Shown here: piece after piece, positions 10,151 through 21,392 of the stretch
Layout of the letters: each line of letters opens with the position of its first letter
Numbering within the stretch: the stretch's first letter is position 1
Assembly (NCBI GenBank): GCA_039566865.1
Contig: CM076947.1
Location: forward strand, 5,711,501 to 5,775,500
DNA from: Aurelia coerulea
Taxonomy: Eukaryota > Cnidaria > Scyphozoa > Semaeostomeae > Ulmaridae
DNA length: 64,000 nt
Reading direction: 5' to 3'
Translations under genes and position numbers: made by a program
The notes under the pieces: generated by a model
What the model saw: only the letters and a program-made list of their open reading frames with translations
Database searches by the model: none
Told to the model about the DNA's origin: nothing

Positions 10151-12122
10151 GTAGATATGGAATAGCCAAACTACTGGTCGCTTTGGAAAAAAAATTACAT
10201 CAATGTGTTCCTCAAGATCTTCTTAGTTTATTTTGCATATGTTTTCTTGAAAGTCTCATAAATTCCCTTAAATATCGACTGAAACAACTAGCATGATAAC
10301 AGACTGTGTGGGCAGACATCAGTTAAGTCGTTTAATTGATGTGAGTTGTAGGGAAAAAATCTGTAAAACATGGAGTGATGGAATGGAATGGTCGACATGG
10401 AATAGCCAAACTATTGGTCGGTTTTGAAAAAAAATTACACCAATGTGTTAAAATTGGATCTATGCTAGGCTCGCGTGAACACAGCTGTGGAATGTTGAGA
10501 AGTGACAGGGATCAATGACAGTTTTAATCCATATCCTGTAATGGCGCCAAGATCATTTTTATCATAGACGGGGGTTCGTAAGAAACTTTAGACAGCAGCA
10601 AATTGAGTTATTGCTGCCCTCATGCACTCACTCGCTATTGTCTGAAAACAATGCCCAGTTGTTCATCATTTGCAGTTTGTGGTATTGTTTAGATTTCATT
10701 TCACGTTGTGCAACTGTGAACTGAACTGCGTCGATTTTTCAAAAGCTATGCTTCAACCACGTTGTGACTTTCGTCAAAGAATCCATAGTTTTACGCTGCA
10801 AGCATATTTTGCCTGTGCAGCAGGCTTCACCATGGTAGGTTTTACATACACGATTGTCATTTAGAGCATGGGCACTGCCTTCAAAATGCTATGAAAATGG
10901 ATAACTTTAACGCAGATTGTACCACAGATTGTTTTATCTTACTGGTTACGTTGGAAGCCCTGTTTAAAAAACAGAATGATTCTGAAAAATAGTGCAAATT
11001 TGATAGACTCTTAGTAGCAAGAAACTTTTTTGAGCTGGCCTGTGTTCCAGACTCCAGAAAAATAAATTATATTTTCGTATTGGTCTGGAAAACAGGCTAT
11101 TTTGAGCCCTAAGTGCTTATTACTCAATCTTGGAGACTCCAGAGGGGGCTTAAGAGAGAGAGGGGGCTTGTCAGCTGGAGAGGGGGTTTATTCTCATATG
11201 AAAAGGATATAAATGAAAGCATCTTAGCTCTTTTATCCCCAATTTTGAGGAATGACATACAATATTACCGAGTCAAATGAACAAATTCGACATATTTATC
11301 AAAGCAGTATCAAAATTAACCTGCACACTTTTTTAGCTTTATAAACTGAAATTTTGGCATCCTTTTTAATACAAATGAAGGAGGATGGAGAGTGGGGCTT
11401 CTTTAGAACATTTAGCTTAGAAGGGAGGGGCTTACCAGAGAGGGATGGGTTTGTTAGAGAGAGAGGGGAGCTAGGGAGCTAAAAAAGAACTTTTCTTCAA
11501 TCTCAGTCCCCAGAGTCTTTGTCATGTTTGGACTTCCCAAAAATAAGAAATTGTAAGAAAAGTACGTCTAAACTAATTTTTTTTAAGAACTAAGGTCAAA
11601 GATTGCCAGACAGTCTCTTAAATGTTAGGATACTTTTGCTACCTAAAGTCTCTGAATGAGTTTTAATTTCCATTCTCGAATGATTTATTTTTGTTCGAAG
11701 AGCTCTTAAATCGCTTTGTAATAAGATTTCAAATTAGTAATAAAGTGATTTGCACTCAAGACAATTCAAAAATAGTTAAAACATATTTTGAGTCACGGAG
11801 AACATTATAACGGTAAATTATAAAAGTTTCGTATTCTTAATTCATAGTTTAGTTTTTTAAAGGGAATCTCAGGATCAATAAACCTTTGACAAAAATAACT
11901 GGAAATTCTGATATCCAATATGGCTAGAGCCACTTGAACCATTTTCAGTGTATTATTGTTGAGAATTTCTTCCGGAATTAAACCAGCTGTGAATCATAAT
12001 GTTCTGACTTCCCGTCTAATTTCAATCAAATCTCTGCACATGGGGATGGCGTGGCAAGTGTCTGGAAAAATCAACACATCCATGGTGCCAGCCTTTAGTA
12101 AATTTTAGTGACTCCTTGCCAT

Positions 12123-12212
12123 CAGGTCCGTAGGAAGAAGCTTCGGATTGGGGGGGCAATTGTTCTTAAAACAATAGGCCCCCCTACCCCCCCCGCTTCC
12201 TACGGGCCTGCT
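12123..12212. mobile_element. 90-bp hAT-like MITE, 8-bp TSD, inside element A
   Basis: Ends CAGGTCCGTAGGAAG and CTTCCTACGGGCCTG are inverted and flanked by the 8-bp direct repeat CTTGCCAT (12115-12122 and 12213-12220). The second copy of element A lacks it and has a single ATGGCAAG at the matching place (about 26225), confirming the insertion. The interior is a G-run/C-run palindrome. Confidence 0.9.
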
Positions 12213-14056
12213 TGCCATAAAAACTTAAAAACTCAAAATCTAATTGTTTGAACCTTACCTCTTGGAGGGATTGGTACAGCATTTGGGGGACTATTTCCTG
12301 TTTAGCATGGTCACTATTACAACGCATGTTTTACCTTCTTTGAAGCAAATATTTCGAACTGTCAAAGAAGCTCACTCCCATAGCCAAAGCTCTGAAGGTA
12401 CAGATCAGTGACCGAACATTTCTACCACATACAACTTTGTTACTTTTGTAGATTTCTTTCCCATGATTGTTGATGTGAATTTGGTGATTTTTCTGACAGT
12501 ACCAACAGGAATGTTTGGGGGTCCCAAAACCGTAAAACCGCTCAAAATTTAAGATGCAAAAAATTTTGCGATATTTTACATCAAACTGAAACATAGCGTG
12601 CAAGATTACAAAATATGGTGAAACCCCGTGACCGTAAGACCCAAACATTCCCTCTATCAAGTAGCAAGCCCGGAGAAAATGAAAAAATCTGGCTTCGTCA
12701 GCTACTGAAATTCTGCAAGACAGTTTTCTGGGAGCACACTCGTACTTGACTGTATGTAAAGCAAAGCCCACCATGGTGAAGCCTGATGCACAGACAAAAT
12801 TACCATTAGTGCCTAAAAATTCTGAAAATAAAATGGTACCCGATAAGACAAAATATGCCGGCCGCATAAAACTATGGATTCTTCGACGAAAGTCACAACG
12901 TGATGAAGCATAGCTTTTGAAAAATCGACGCAGTTCAGTTCACAGTTGCACAACGTGAAATGAAATCTAAACAATACCACAAACTGTGCAAATGATGAAC
13001 AACTGGGCATTGTTTTCAGACAATAGCGAGTGAGTGCATGAGGGCAGCAATAACTCAATTTGCTGTTGTCTAAAGTTTCTTACGAACCCCCGTCTATGAT
13101 AAAAATGATCTTGGCGCCATTACAGGATATGGATTAAAACTGTCATTTATCCCTGTCACTTCTCAACATTCCACAGCTGTGTTCACGCGAGCCTAGCATA
13201 GATCCAATTTTGTTTCAGTTGAAATCTGAAGGAATTCCAGCATATTTTCCAGAAAATATGCGCTAAATGAACTGAAGAGATCGAGAGGAACACATTGGTG
13301 TAATTTTTTTTCAAAACCGACCAATAGTTTGGCTATTCCATGTTGACCATTCTATTCCATTCCATCACTCCATGTTTTACAGATTTTTTCCCTACAACTC
13401 ACATCAATTAAACGACTGAACTGATGTCTGCCCACACAGTCTGTTATCATGCTTGTTGTTTCAGTCGAAATTTAAGGGAATTTAATGAGACTTTCAAGAA
13501 AACATATGCAAAATAAACTAAGAAGATCTTGAGGAACACATTGGTGTAATTTTTTTTCCAAAGCGACCAGTAGTTTGGCTATTCCATATCTACCATTCCA
13601 TCTATACCATTCCATTCCATCATTCTATTCCATCATTCCATTCCATTATTCCATTCCATCATTCCATTCCATCATTCCACACTCCATGTTTTACAGATAG
13701 CCAACAAGAAGTATGATGCATGCATGAAATTTTTCTTGTTAGAAGTAGAAGCCAGAATTGTTGCTGCAACTTTGACATCACTTGGTTTGAACTCCATTGA
13801 CCAAACACCAACTAATGATGTACTACCTAACGGAATAAGATCTGGAAGCATCTCAGAACGTAAAGAATATCTGCATGATGTGGCCATGTCTACTAAAATA
13901 TTTCGTTCAAAGTATTGAAAGTGCTATCTGTGATGAAAAAAAAGACGTATGAAGATTGGTTGGAAACGAACAACCCAATAACTTCTGATGGAAAATTCAA
14001 ATGCAGAGAAGAGTCATGTTCAAAACTTTTTCAGTACGATGGGAAGTGGCGTTTAG

Positions 14057-14997
14057 TGACGACTTTTTTCTGCAGGCCAGCAGGTCCAGTAATCTGCGGG
14101 TCAAACACGAAAGCAAACATGCAGGGCCAAGGGCCCAATGCAACGATTGATGTGCTGTGTTGGGTATGTTAAACTGCCAAATGGTCAAAAGTGTACGAAT
14201 GGTGAAAGGCAATCCCTTTGATGATTTTGATCTATGTCACAAGCTTTTGTTTCAATATCTTTCATTCATGTGATCCTTGTTCGTCCGCGGTATTGAAAAG
14301 CTTTGTGGCAAAGAATTTCCTGATGTTGAAATTGTCAGCAAAGCCAATCTAAGAATGCAGTGGGCGTATAGACTGATTACATCTCAGTCTTAATTTTCTG
14401 CACTGAATTGGATGATGAAATAAAAATATAAACATCAGATTGAAAAGGTTGAATCAAGACAAGGAATCACGTTGTCAGTCTAGTGGGCGTACACAGCATT
14501 GTTATCGATCAAATCAACAAGAAATATGGAAATATCAGAGAGATAGATGGCATTTCTTTCATTCGAAAAGCGTACGAGATTTTTTCAAAACAAGAGGATT
14601 TTTACAGAGTTTTTGATGGATTTTTCTTGACAACAAAAGAATTTTGACCAGAGGTGTATGAGATTTTTTGGGAGTGAAATGCCCCTCGATTTCAAGGGGC
14701 ATTTCATTCCCAAAATGCTGTCATATTTTTGACCAAAATCCTCTTGTTTTCAAGAACATCTACACAAATTCTGCAAAATCATTTCGTTCTTTTTTTCTGC
14801 TTTTGTACAGTATGTTATCCAAACCCATTACGGAACTGTACAGGAGGTGCTTGACACGTAAGCAATACATTGCCAGCTACTTTCATACCGTGTCTGAGGC
14901 CACTGAGCCCTTGTCCCTGGTGGTGACCCGCATGTTTGCTTTTGTGTTTGACCCGCAGATTACTTGACCTGCTGGCCTGCAGAATAAAGCCGTCGGA
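14057..14997. mobile_element. 941-bp DNA element splitting a C2H2 zinc finger, 7-bp TSD
   Basis: Inverted ends share CTGCAGGCCAGCAGGTC and continue through AATCTGCGGGTCAAACAC to GCAAACATGC, about 60 bases each. The flanking direct repeat is CGTTTAG (14050-14056 and 14998-15004), which is DUF6589 coding sequence. Internal palindromes are strong: GGGAGTGAAATGCCCCT pairs with AGGGGCATTTCATTCCC (14670-14711), and AACAAGAGGAT near 14590 pairs with ATCCTCTTGTT near 14740. No transposase frame is seen and the superfamily is unassigned. Confidence 0.8.
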
Positions 14998-15729
14998 CGT
15001 TTAGAGCATGAAAGAATTCATGGCCTTCACCAAAACATGCTACAGCAGCAGAGGGATAAACATATGTCAGATGATATGCAGAATTACCAAATAGCACTGC
15101 TTGATTATGGAATGCTTGTGATGAATTTTTTTGATGCAATATCTGAAGGTGATGGTGCGCAAATAATTAGGTGCTGGAAATTTTTCCTTCTTCACCTGGA
15201 AAGTGATGGTGCACAAAGTCGCAAATATTCTTTGGAAGCCTTGTATCTGCTGTGCCAAGTGTACGCAATTTTGTCACCAAGAGACGCACATCAGCTTGTC
15301 TGGAACAGATTCCACAAAAAAAAGTATGGATCTGGTGGAAATATTCCACTTGACATGGCCCTTGGGCATTGCAACAATTTCCTCAAGTCAATTATACATC
15401 ATGTTGGACCAAATTCAACCAACAAGCGTGCTATTGATAGGTACTGCAAGGCGTTAACTTTCAACAAAAAGATACTAGAGAACTTTGAAAGAACAAATGA
15501 TATATTGAAAATATCCGGAAAGCATGTGCGTGGACCCACAGAGGAGGACCTGAAGAAACTGGTCAAGCAGCTGCTGAGTGAAGATGCATTTAAGTTTGTG
15601 AAGGGACGTGAATACAAATTCTTTCAAGGTGTGAAGAGAAATTTACTTCAAGATTTGAACTTGCATGCAAAGTACACATGGATAAATGAACACGAGAGGA
15701 ACATTTTAAAGTCAAAATTGGCACGATGA

Positions 15730-15989
15730 TATTTCATCTGTATACAGTATGTGCCATATACAGTACCAGGTTTACCTAAAAAAGTTTACAGTACTGTAAG
15801 TTTTGAAAATCGTCAACATTCAAAAATTTGTCAATCTGTAATTTTTCTTTTTGAGTTGTTGCAACAAAGATCAAAGTAAACTGAATGTCGATTATCATAG
15901 AAACAGCCTCCCCCTGTCAAAATTATTAAGTTTTAGACACCAGTATACTTTGAAACCGTACATATTTTCAGGCAACTCTCTACAGTACC
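15730..15989. other. Non-coding spacer
   Basis: AT-rich stretch between two convergent coding remnants. Nothing recognised. Confidence 0.4.
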
Positions 15990-16999
15990 TTATTGTTTGA
16001 AATTGCCGAGCATAGGCCGTTGCTGCACATAGGAAATGAGCAACAAAGAGCCCCCCATGTCAAATAATGTCTGCTCAGTCTCTTTGGGAACCAAGCTAGA
16101 GATAAAATCAACAATGTGAAGCACTTTCTCACCCACTGGCACAGCAGCCGGAGCCAGAAACACGTCGGCATGTTGATCGCTCCTCGCCAGGAACTGATCG
16201 TGCAAGGAACGTTGTTGGTTACCGTCTGCGGCAGGCATCACCGGCACAGTTTGAGGAGGAAGTTGCCAGGGCAGGGCATGACCAGGTTGAGATAATGTAG
16301 TCCCAGGGCCGAGACGCGATGAGAGAGCCGGGGCTGCTGTTTTGCAACAACATTTTGCGTTTTGCGGTCGTCGCTGATCACCTAAACTTAGGCCATTATT
16401 GGCGAGATGTTTTGCTTGTTTAGGTTGCTGTTGTTGCGTTACGGCTTGCTGTTGTCGCTGCCTCATTTTCATGATACTGGCCTCTTTGTCTGCCACTTTC
16501 CTTCTCAGGCTCGCGAGCTGAGCAAGGAGGCATTCTTCTAGCGCCAGTTGGCGGAGTTTATGCTCCAATGTCACCGTTCTGGAGTCATCCAGTGCAGCAG
16601 ATGCCTCAGCCTGGGGCATGGAAGGATCCAAGGGGAAACCAAAGCAGCATCGTGGATCGTAGTAAAGGATTCTTGGTCCTCATCATCGTTATTTGCGTTC
16701 TCTTTCGCTTTTTCGTTTTCACTTCCCTCTTCGTCATGGCCTTGGCAGTGAGGGCCTGGCTGACCCCAATAATGATGATCGTAGGGTTCATGGTAGCCGG
16801 CACATCAACTTGTACGGCGAACCTTGACTGACGGATCTTCTTTGGACGATTGATCAACAGTGGAAGTTTGTGTAGCCATGAGATCTGTCGTAGACATTGC
16901 TCGGCGAAGCGTATTCATCATCTTCGGAGGATGAATGAACAAGCGAGAGCAAAACTTGAGATGTCTAGGTGTCCATGAAGATTTGCAAGTGAAGGACAC
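15990..16999 (-). pseudogene. Gag-like retroelement protein fragment with coiled coil and Q-rich stretch
   Basis: Reading the minus strand downward from 16999, three frames in succession give plausible protein: an N-terminal piece (MATQTSTVDQSSKEDPSVKV), a Cys/His/Gly/Pro stretch (CAGYHEPYDHHYWGQPGPHC) with an acidic tail, then a 213-residue frame. The last begins MDPSMPQAEASAALDD, has a charged helix (LEHKLRQLALEECLLAQLAS) likely to form a coiled coil, a glutamine-rich stretch, and ends with VGEKVLHIVDFISSLVPKET. The combination resembles uncharacterised Gag-like proteins common in cnidarian repeats, but I cannot name the element. Frame changes indicate decay. Confidence 0.45.
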
Positions 17000-17149
17000 C
17001 TAGCAGAAACCCCTATATATACTGTACCCTACCATTGATGCCCAAAATATGGCAAAGGGAGCTGAACTACGTTGTTTGCCATTCACTGATACGCTACCAA
17101 GTAGTGCCATCATACCCGACCCACACTGACTAATGCAGGTATGAGGAAA

Positions 17150-18310
17150 AAGGCCCTATTGATGTCAAAGCACTATTGCTAAATCTAAGGCTGACCTAGT
17201 ATCACTGAAAGCCCAAGGTCCTCCAATATTCAACCTATACCCAACACTTGCTGATTTAGACCAACATTTACTTTATCACCTAAATGTACACCTTGAAAAC
17301 AAACAATTGAGAGATGAAATAATTATCATGCAAGCAGAAATTTCTCTGAGTTCTCTAAACGTTGACAGCAAACTTGGAGATGATTTTGTTTCCATCATGT
17401 CTGGTGCTGATAAAAGCAAAATTCCTCCTTTCATGAAACTCTTCTGGGAAGAACAACAAAAGTATCTCTCTTCTTCCAAAACCAATGTAAGATATCATCC
17501 CATGATCATCCGATACTGTTTGGGTTTGGCCGCTAAATCTCCAGCCCTTTCATGATGAGATTCGTTTTAATGAAAAACAAAAAGTGGGTTTGTAGTATTG
17601 CCTAGTCACCCAAAGCAAGGTTTCAACAAAGATGTCATCCAAGAGTTATGCTCTATCGTGGCTCAGTTCCAGGATACTGTATTGAAAAATATGGTATCTT
17701 GCTTTTGGTTGAGATGAAAATCAAAGAAGCTCTTGCTTGGGACAAACATACTGGGGACCTTATTGGTTTTGTTGATTAGGGTGATCCAGAGCTTAACTTT
17801 GCCACATTGAAGAAGTCAACTGAATTGGCATCACATGTCTTGGTTTTCCTGTTAAGAAGTATTGTCAATCCTCTCAATTTCTCTTTTGCAAATTTTGCTA
17901 CAACAAATGTAAAATCTACTCAACTTTTTCCATTATTTTGGAAAGCAGTTGGAATCCTGGAAGACAAATGTGGTATTAAAGTTGTTGGTGTTACCAGTGG
18001 TGGAGCATCTGCCAACCAAAGCATGTATCGTATGCATTTGAATATGACCCATGTGGAGGATATCATTAGTGTAGATGTTGTCTACCGCACGTGCAATGTC
18101 ATGGCTGAGGAAGAAAGATATATCTGCTTTTTCTCAGACTCTCCTCATTTGCTGAAAACTGCACGCAATTGTCTTCGCAACTCTCTTGCTGGATCATGTA
18201 CCAGAAGTATGTGGATTAATGGGGATTTTTTATCTTGGGATCATATCTCCAAACTGTTTCATGATGATTTGGATTGTGGGCTACATCTTGTTCCAAAACT
18301 CATTGGCCGC
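17150..18310 (+). pseudogene. P-element/THAP-type transposase pseudogene
   Basis: Coding pieces in order: PPIFNLYPTLADLDQHLLYH, a heptad-like helix, PPFMKLFWEEQQKYLSSSKT, VRYHPMIIRYCLGLAAKSPA, then LASHVLVFLLRSIVNPLNFS, GVTSGGASANQSMYRMH, ICFFSDSPHLLKTARNCLRN and GDFLSWDHISKLFHDDLDCG. These follow the order of the P-element transposase RNase-H-like region. Several frameshifts and stops lie between 17550 and 17790. Two family-conserved acidic positions appear lost: the LFDEMK motif reads LLVEMK, and TSDGAS reads TSGGAS. No THAP domain remains. Similarity ends near 18303, where another transposase remnant begins. Confidence 0.75.
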
Positions 18311-19992
18311 ATTCAAGAGCTTTGTAAGATGATGTGACTTTGCACTGAGTGCAAGCAACCAAGAAAACTGTCACTACATTATTTCTCTTGAGTTGTACAC
18401 TCCCGTCACGAAAGTATACGGACAGCTGAAACAAAATGGAGTCAAATTTGACCGTTAGCCCTTCGGCCCCAAAACAGTTCAGCCATTATGCGGCCATTTC
18501 AGGGACTGGAAACCAATTATTTTACCGCCAAAACTTCGTTTATCGATCATGCAATCAAGGAAGAACTGAAAAAATGAAAAACAAAGCAAAATGAACTGTT
18601 TTGATAGCAAAATATGAATTTAGCTGTGAGAAGGAAAAGCAATCGAAAACAAGACAATATGTTCAACAAATTTCCAGTCTTGGAGGCTGCTACATGACAG
18701 GAGAACATTGTATTTTATGTCAAATGAAGCAGAAAAGATGGCCGTTTTAGGAAAGCAAAAAGATACTTGGCTATAAAATGGCAAAATTAAATTTGAGTCT
18801 CCCATGGCTGTAGGGTTGCGATATCATCTTTGCCAAGGTAAGTTTAAATTTGTATCAAAGTTAATGCCAAAGGTTGGCCTAAAGTTGGTATCATTTTATA
18901 CATCTTACATAGGGGAATCAATCTGAGCAAAATTATACAGTCCCTAATGAATTGTCTTTGCAACAATTTGGTATTGAGTTTGATTGCAATAATTCTGTTG
19001 TTGCAAAACCTTACCTCAATCGCGGCAACTGTTTCTTTTTTCATTTATAACTTCATTATATCTGGATTTTACTTGAATTTTCTTTCATAATTGCAAATTT
19101 CAGAATTTTCTGCACCAAGTGATGCTATTCCAGTCAACGAATTATTTGGAAGAGTATCTTAAATATCAGTTCTAAGTTGGGGGGCTCCTTTGTTATCGAT
19201 TACATTTTCTCCTCGCAGCTAATTTCATGTTTTATTATCAAAACACATTTATCTTGCTTTGTTTTTCAATTTTTCATTTCTTCCTTGATTGCGTGATTGA
19301 TAAACACAATTTTGGCGGTAAAATCATTTATTTCCACTCCCTGAAATGGCCGCATAACGGCTGGACCGTTTGGGGGTCAAAGGACCAACGGTCAAATTTG
19401 ACGCCATTTTGTTTCGGCTGTCCGGATACTTTCGTGACGGGAGTGTATTGGTTTTGGAAATTGATTGTGAGAATGAACGTAAAGTGAAATGGTCCTCAAC
19501 AAAGACGGTGAATAATATGTACTCATTAAATCTTCAATTGAAAGCAGCTATAGCTCTGTCTGGAAACCTTTTTACAAAGATATCTTGACTATCTGATATT
19601 TTGGGTCTGAAAGATTCCATCTGAAAGCAGTTTCTAAAGAGTATTGAGGTTTTACGTTACATCAGCAGTTTCCTGGTGGTGGAAGCAAATGCAATAGATG
19701 TTGTTTGAGAACTTCAGATGAAAACAACTCTGTCTAGCTGGTGATGGTCGCAATGATTCTCCAGGCCATTGCTCAACATATTGCAATTATACACTGATGT
19801 ATACTGTCTGAAATTTAATCATTCACCAAGGGACTGTTGGCGTAAGGCAAGCTGAAATGAAGAGTCTAAATATGGATAAAATTTGATGTAAAAGGGCCTT
19901 GAGTTTTTAAAAGAGAGGAAACTCAAGATTGCAGGATTTGTAACAGATGACCATAACCAAATTTCAGCAATGATGTGTGAGAATTTCTTTGA
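18311..19992 (+). pseudogene. GDGR-type transposase remnant (possibly Kolobok), split by a Tc1-like element
   Basis: Left of the insertion is a Cys-x2-Cys segment (LCTECKQPRKLSLHYFS). To its right (19446 onward) follow VLEIDCENERKVKWSSTKTV and NLQLKAAIALSGNLFTKIS, then in shifted frames AGDGRNDSPGH and AGFVTDDHNQISAMMCENF. The order (zinc-like cysteines, ALSGN helix, GDGR-x-DSPGH, VTDxH) is that of an invertebrate and fish transposase-like family, in which the Asp of GDG and of VTD are plausible catalytic residues. Both are retained, but frameshifts make it inactive. The superfamily name is uncertain. Confidence 0.6.
18398..19445. mobile_element. Tc1/mariner-like non-autonomous element, 1048 bp
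   Basis: Ends CACTCCCGTCACGAAAGTAT and the complementary ATACTTTCGTGACGGGAGTG are inverted and flanked by TA (18396-18397 and 19446-19447). Inverted similarity continues with GGACAGC and GTCAAATTTGACC and reaches about 170 bases. There is no transposase frame. It interrupts a transposase remnant. Confidence 0.85.
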
Positions 19993-19996
19993 TTAA

Positions 19997-20176
19997 AGAC
20001 AAATGACGGATATATAGCGCCTAGTTTAAAATAGAACAAAAGATGGCTTAGTGCTTTCATTTGTCTAATTGATTTGCTAATCTCTCGATATCATCAAATA
20101 CAATGGAATACAATAGGCTATATTTAGATTACCCAGGCCCCTGATTTAAGTCACCTTATATCTCCGTCATTTGTCT
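19997..20176. mobile_element. 180-bp TTAA-flanked MITE
   Basis: AGACAAATGACGGATATATA at the left and TATATCTCCGTCATTTGTCT at the right are inverted and flanked by TTAA (19993-19996 and 20177-20180). A related solo end, CTCCGTCAATTGTCT followed by TTAA, is at about 42314-42332. TTAA sites are used by piggyBac and Kolobok. Confidence 0.8.
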
Positions 20177-20180
20177 TTAA

Positions 20181-20611
20181 TTTGTCTGCCTTTTATCTCT
20201 TGAAATGAAATATTCTTACCCATCCATGAGGAACTCGGCAAGTTCAAAATCGTGCTAGAACTTGATCTGATCTTGTGCATCATCAGATCACATCATAGGA
20301 AGGATGGAGGTGCACAACACTAAGACCAGAATCAATTTTATTGTATTCTCCAGTTTTTGTGGATGATTTTTAATTGCATAATACATTCATTTAATTTGAA
20401 GATTTGAAAAATTTAATACTCTACTCGGAGAATCCAGAGCTCTTGTCGTTCTATTCCTCTTCCATTAAAACCAGGCAGTTTGGTTTCTTATAATTATCAT
20501 GTAAATGTTATATCAAACCAAATGTTGGACAATGACCATAGTGCCATCGGGCAGGCTGAAGTTTCCTTTAAGTCAGTTTCTTAGTGGCGGGGTAATGTAA
20601 TTAATCTCGTA
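20181..20611. other. No gene recognised
   Basis: AT-rich spacer between a MITE and a minus-strand coding-like frame. It includes the perfect inverted repeat CTTGATCTGATCTTGTGCATCATCAG-like short stem near 20260-20290, too short to call an element. Confidence 0.35.
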
Positions 20612-21052
20612 TCACTGTAGAGTTTGAATTTGTGTTGAATTTTTTATATGTTGTGGATGGAATCTTATCAATAAAATGTTTTTTTTTTCGCACCTCTTCT
20701 TTTCTGTTGTTATTCCTCCATTGAATGAGACAGCTGTGGCAATTTGAACATAGATGCCCTCTTCTGTAGGGCAATCCAAATACCTCATCAACTTCATTTG
20801 CATCCCTTGCAAGGTAAAAGGGTCTGCCCCTTTGGCTCTTCTTTCCACAAACACAACAGCCTTCTTCACTGCCAAACCTTGTTTGTTACCTGGTCTAGGT
20901 TTCATTGCCCAAGAAACTTCCTTCAAAAACTCGTCCAAAGGCAAGCGAAAAATATCAGCCATACCATACGGCCTAACATCGTGTAACCAGGAAATATTAC
21001 TTGCTGTGTTGTTTGTAGCTTTTAAAAAAGCTGTTTTTGTCGGTGCAAACAC
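20612..21052 (-). CDS. Hypothetical protein fragment, minus strand
   Basis: A 146-codon frame with ordinary amino-acid use: NNTASNISWLHDVRPYGMAD, FRLPLDEFLKEVSWAMKPRP, KKAVVFVERRAKGADPF and MQMKLMRYLDCPTEEGIYVQ. The frame opens with GTG; the first ATG is about 29 codons in (MADIF). The frame is also open further upstream to about 21110 (NVSRVPTVCFSFFTRVTLSS), so the start may be an exon boundary. I do not recognise the family. It could be part of a host gene or a captured fragment. The last 20 residues look like read-through. Confidence 0.35.
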   Translation of the reverse strand: MFAPTKTAFLKATNNTASNISWLHDVRPYGMADIFRLPLDEFLKEVSWAMKPRPGNKQGLAVKKAVVFVERRAKGADPFTLQGMQMKLMRYLDCPTEEGIYVQIATAVSFNGGITTEKKRCEKKNILLIRFHPQHIKNSTQIQTLQ

Positions 21053-21281
21053 GGAAGATAATGTAACTCGAGTAAAAAAACTAAAACAAACCGTAGGTAC
21101 TCTGGAAACATTCCTGAAAACGATGTGACATACATTTTATCCTGGACAGATTAAACAAACCAAAATCACGTCAGCAGAAGTTAAAATTTCCCGCCATTAT
21201 TTCAAAGCTGCCCTCGCAACGTCACCGAAAATCTTACCCATGCTCAGACGAATGTCCCCTGTGCTATGATAGTGTTAATGA

Positions 21282-21392
21282 CCTGAAAACTGTGTTTTTG
21301 TATGGCCGTAAGATTAATGTGGAGAGCAAGAATGACTCCATCTTGCAGAGTATCCCCGGCGTTGTGTACGCAGCAAAGGCTAATGATACAGG
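21282..21392 (+). pseudogene. Possible PIF1-like helicase fragment
   Basis: A short frame reads LKTVFLYGRKINVESKNDSI then LQSIPGVVYAAKANDTG, ending at a potential GT donor. The pattern (short strand, N-x-V-x3-N-x3-L, then y-x-A-x-D) resembles the segment after the ATPase motifs in PIF1-like helicases. It is very short, so chance resemblance is possible. Confidence 0.25.

Larger units (their letters stand above)
10029..13702. mobile_element. Element A: MULE-like non-autonomous transposon, 3.7 kb, 9-bp TSD
   Basis: The ends are inverted: GGCTATCTGTAAAACATGGA at the left and its complement at the right (TTTTACAGATAGCC ends at 13702). The flanking 9-bp direct repeat is AACAAGAAG (10020-10028 and 13703-13711), lying inside DUF6589 coding sequence (Asn-Lys-Lys). 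TIRs are very long: left about 10029-10838, right about 12770-13702, differing by indels. No transposase frame is evident. The minus-strand frame at 12331-12867 has no recognised motif. Long TIRs and a 9-bp TSD fit Mutator-like elements. A second, one-armed copy is at 26075-29026. Confidence 0.85.
9950..15729 (+). pseudogene. DUF6589-family gene interrupted by two transposons
   Basis: Segments in order: 9950-10028 (ILINRQNVVTEVNKK); 13703-13917 (YDACMKFFLLEVEARIVAAT, then TPTNDVLPNGIRSG), ending in a stop; 13936-14056 in another frame (EDWLETNNPITSDGKFKCRE and the first half of a C2H2 finger, CREESCSKLFQYDGKWR); and 14998-15729 (second half of the finger, RLEHERIHG, then the DUF6589 core with LESDGAQSRKYSLEALYLL, LSPRDAHQLVWNRF, GGNIPLDMALGHCNNFLKS and ILENFERTNDILKISGKHVR). 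The order matches DUF6589 proteins of cnidarians and fungi, which are of unknown function and often repetitive. Element A and a 941-bp element interrupt it, each bounded by duplicated gene sequence. The frameshift near 13917 shows additional decay. An upstream intron boundary near 9950 is likely but not fixed. Confidence 0.8.

Noticed and set aside
12331..12867. 178-residue minus-strand frame in element A
   Set aside because: No motif recognised, it extends into the TIR, and the second element copy lacks most of it. Kept only as element interior.
16548..16831. Plus-strand frames overlapping the Gag-like region
   Set aside because: Shadows of the minus-strand coding segments; no motif.
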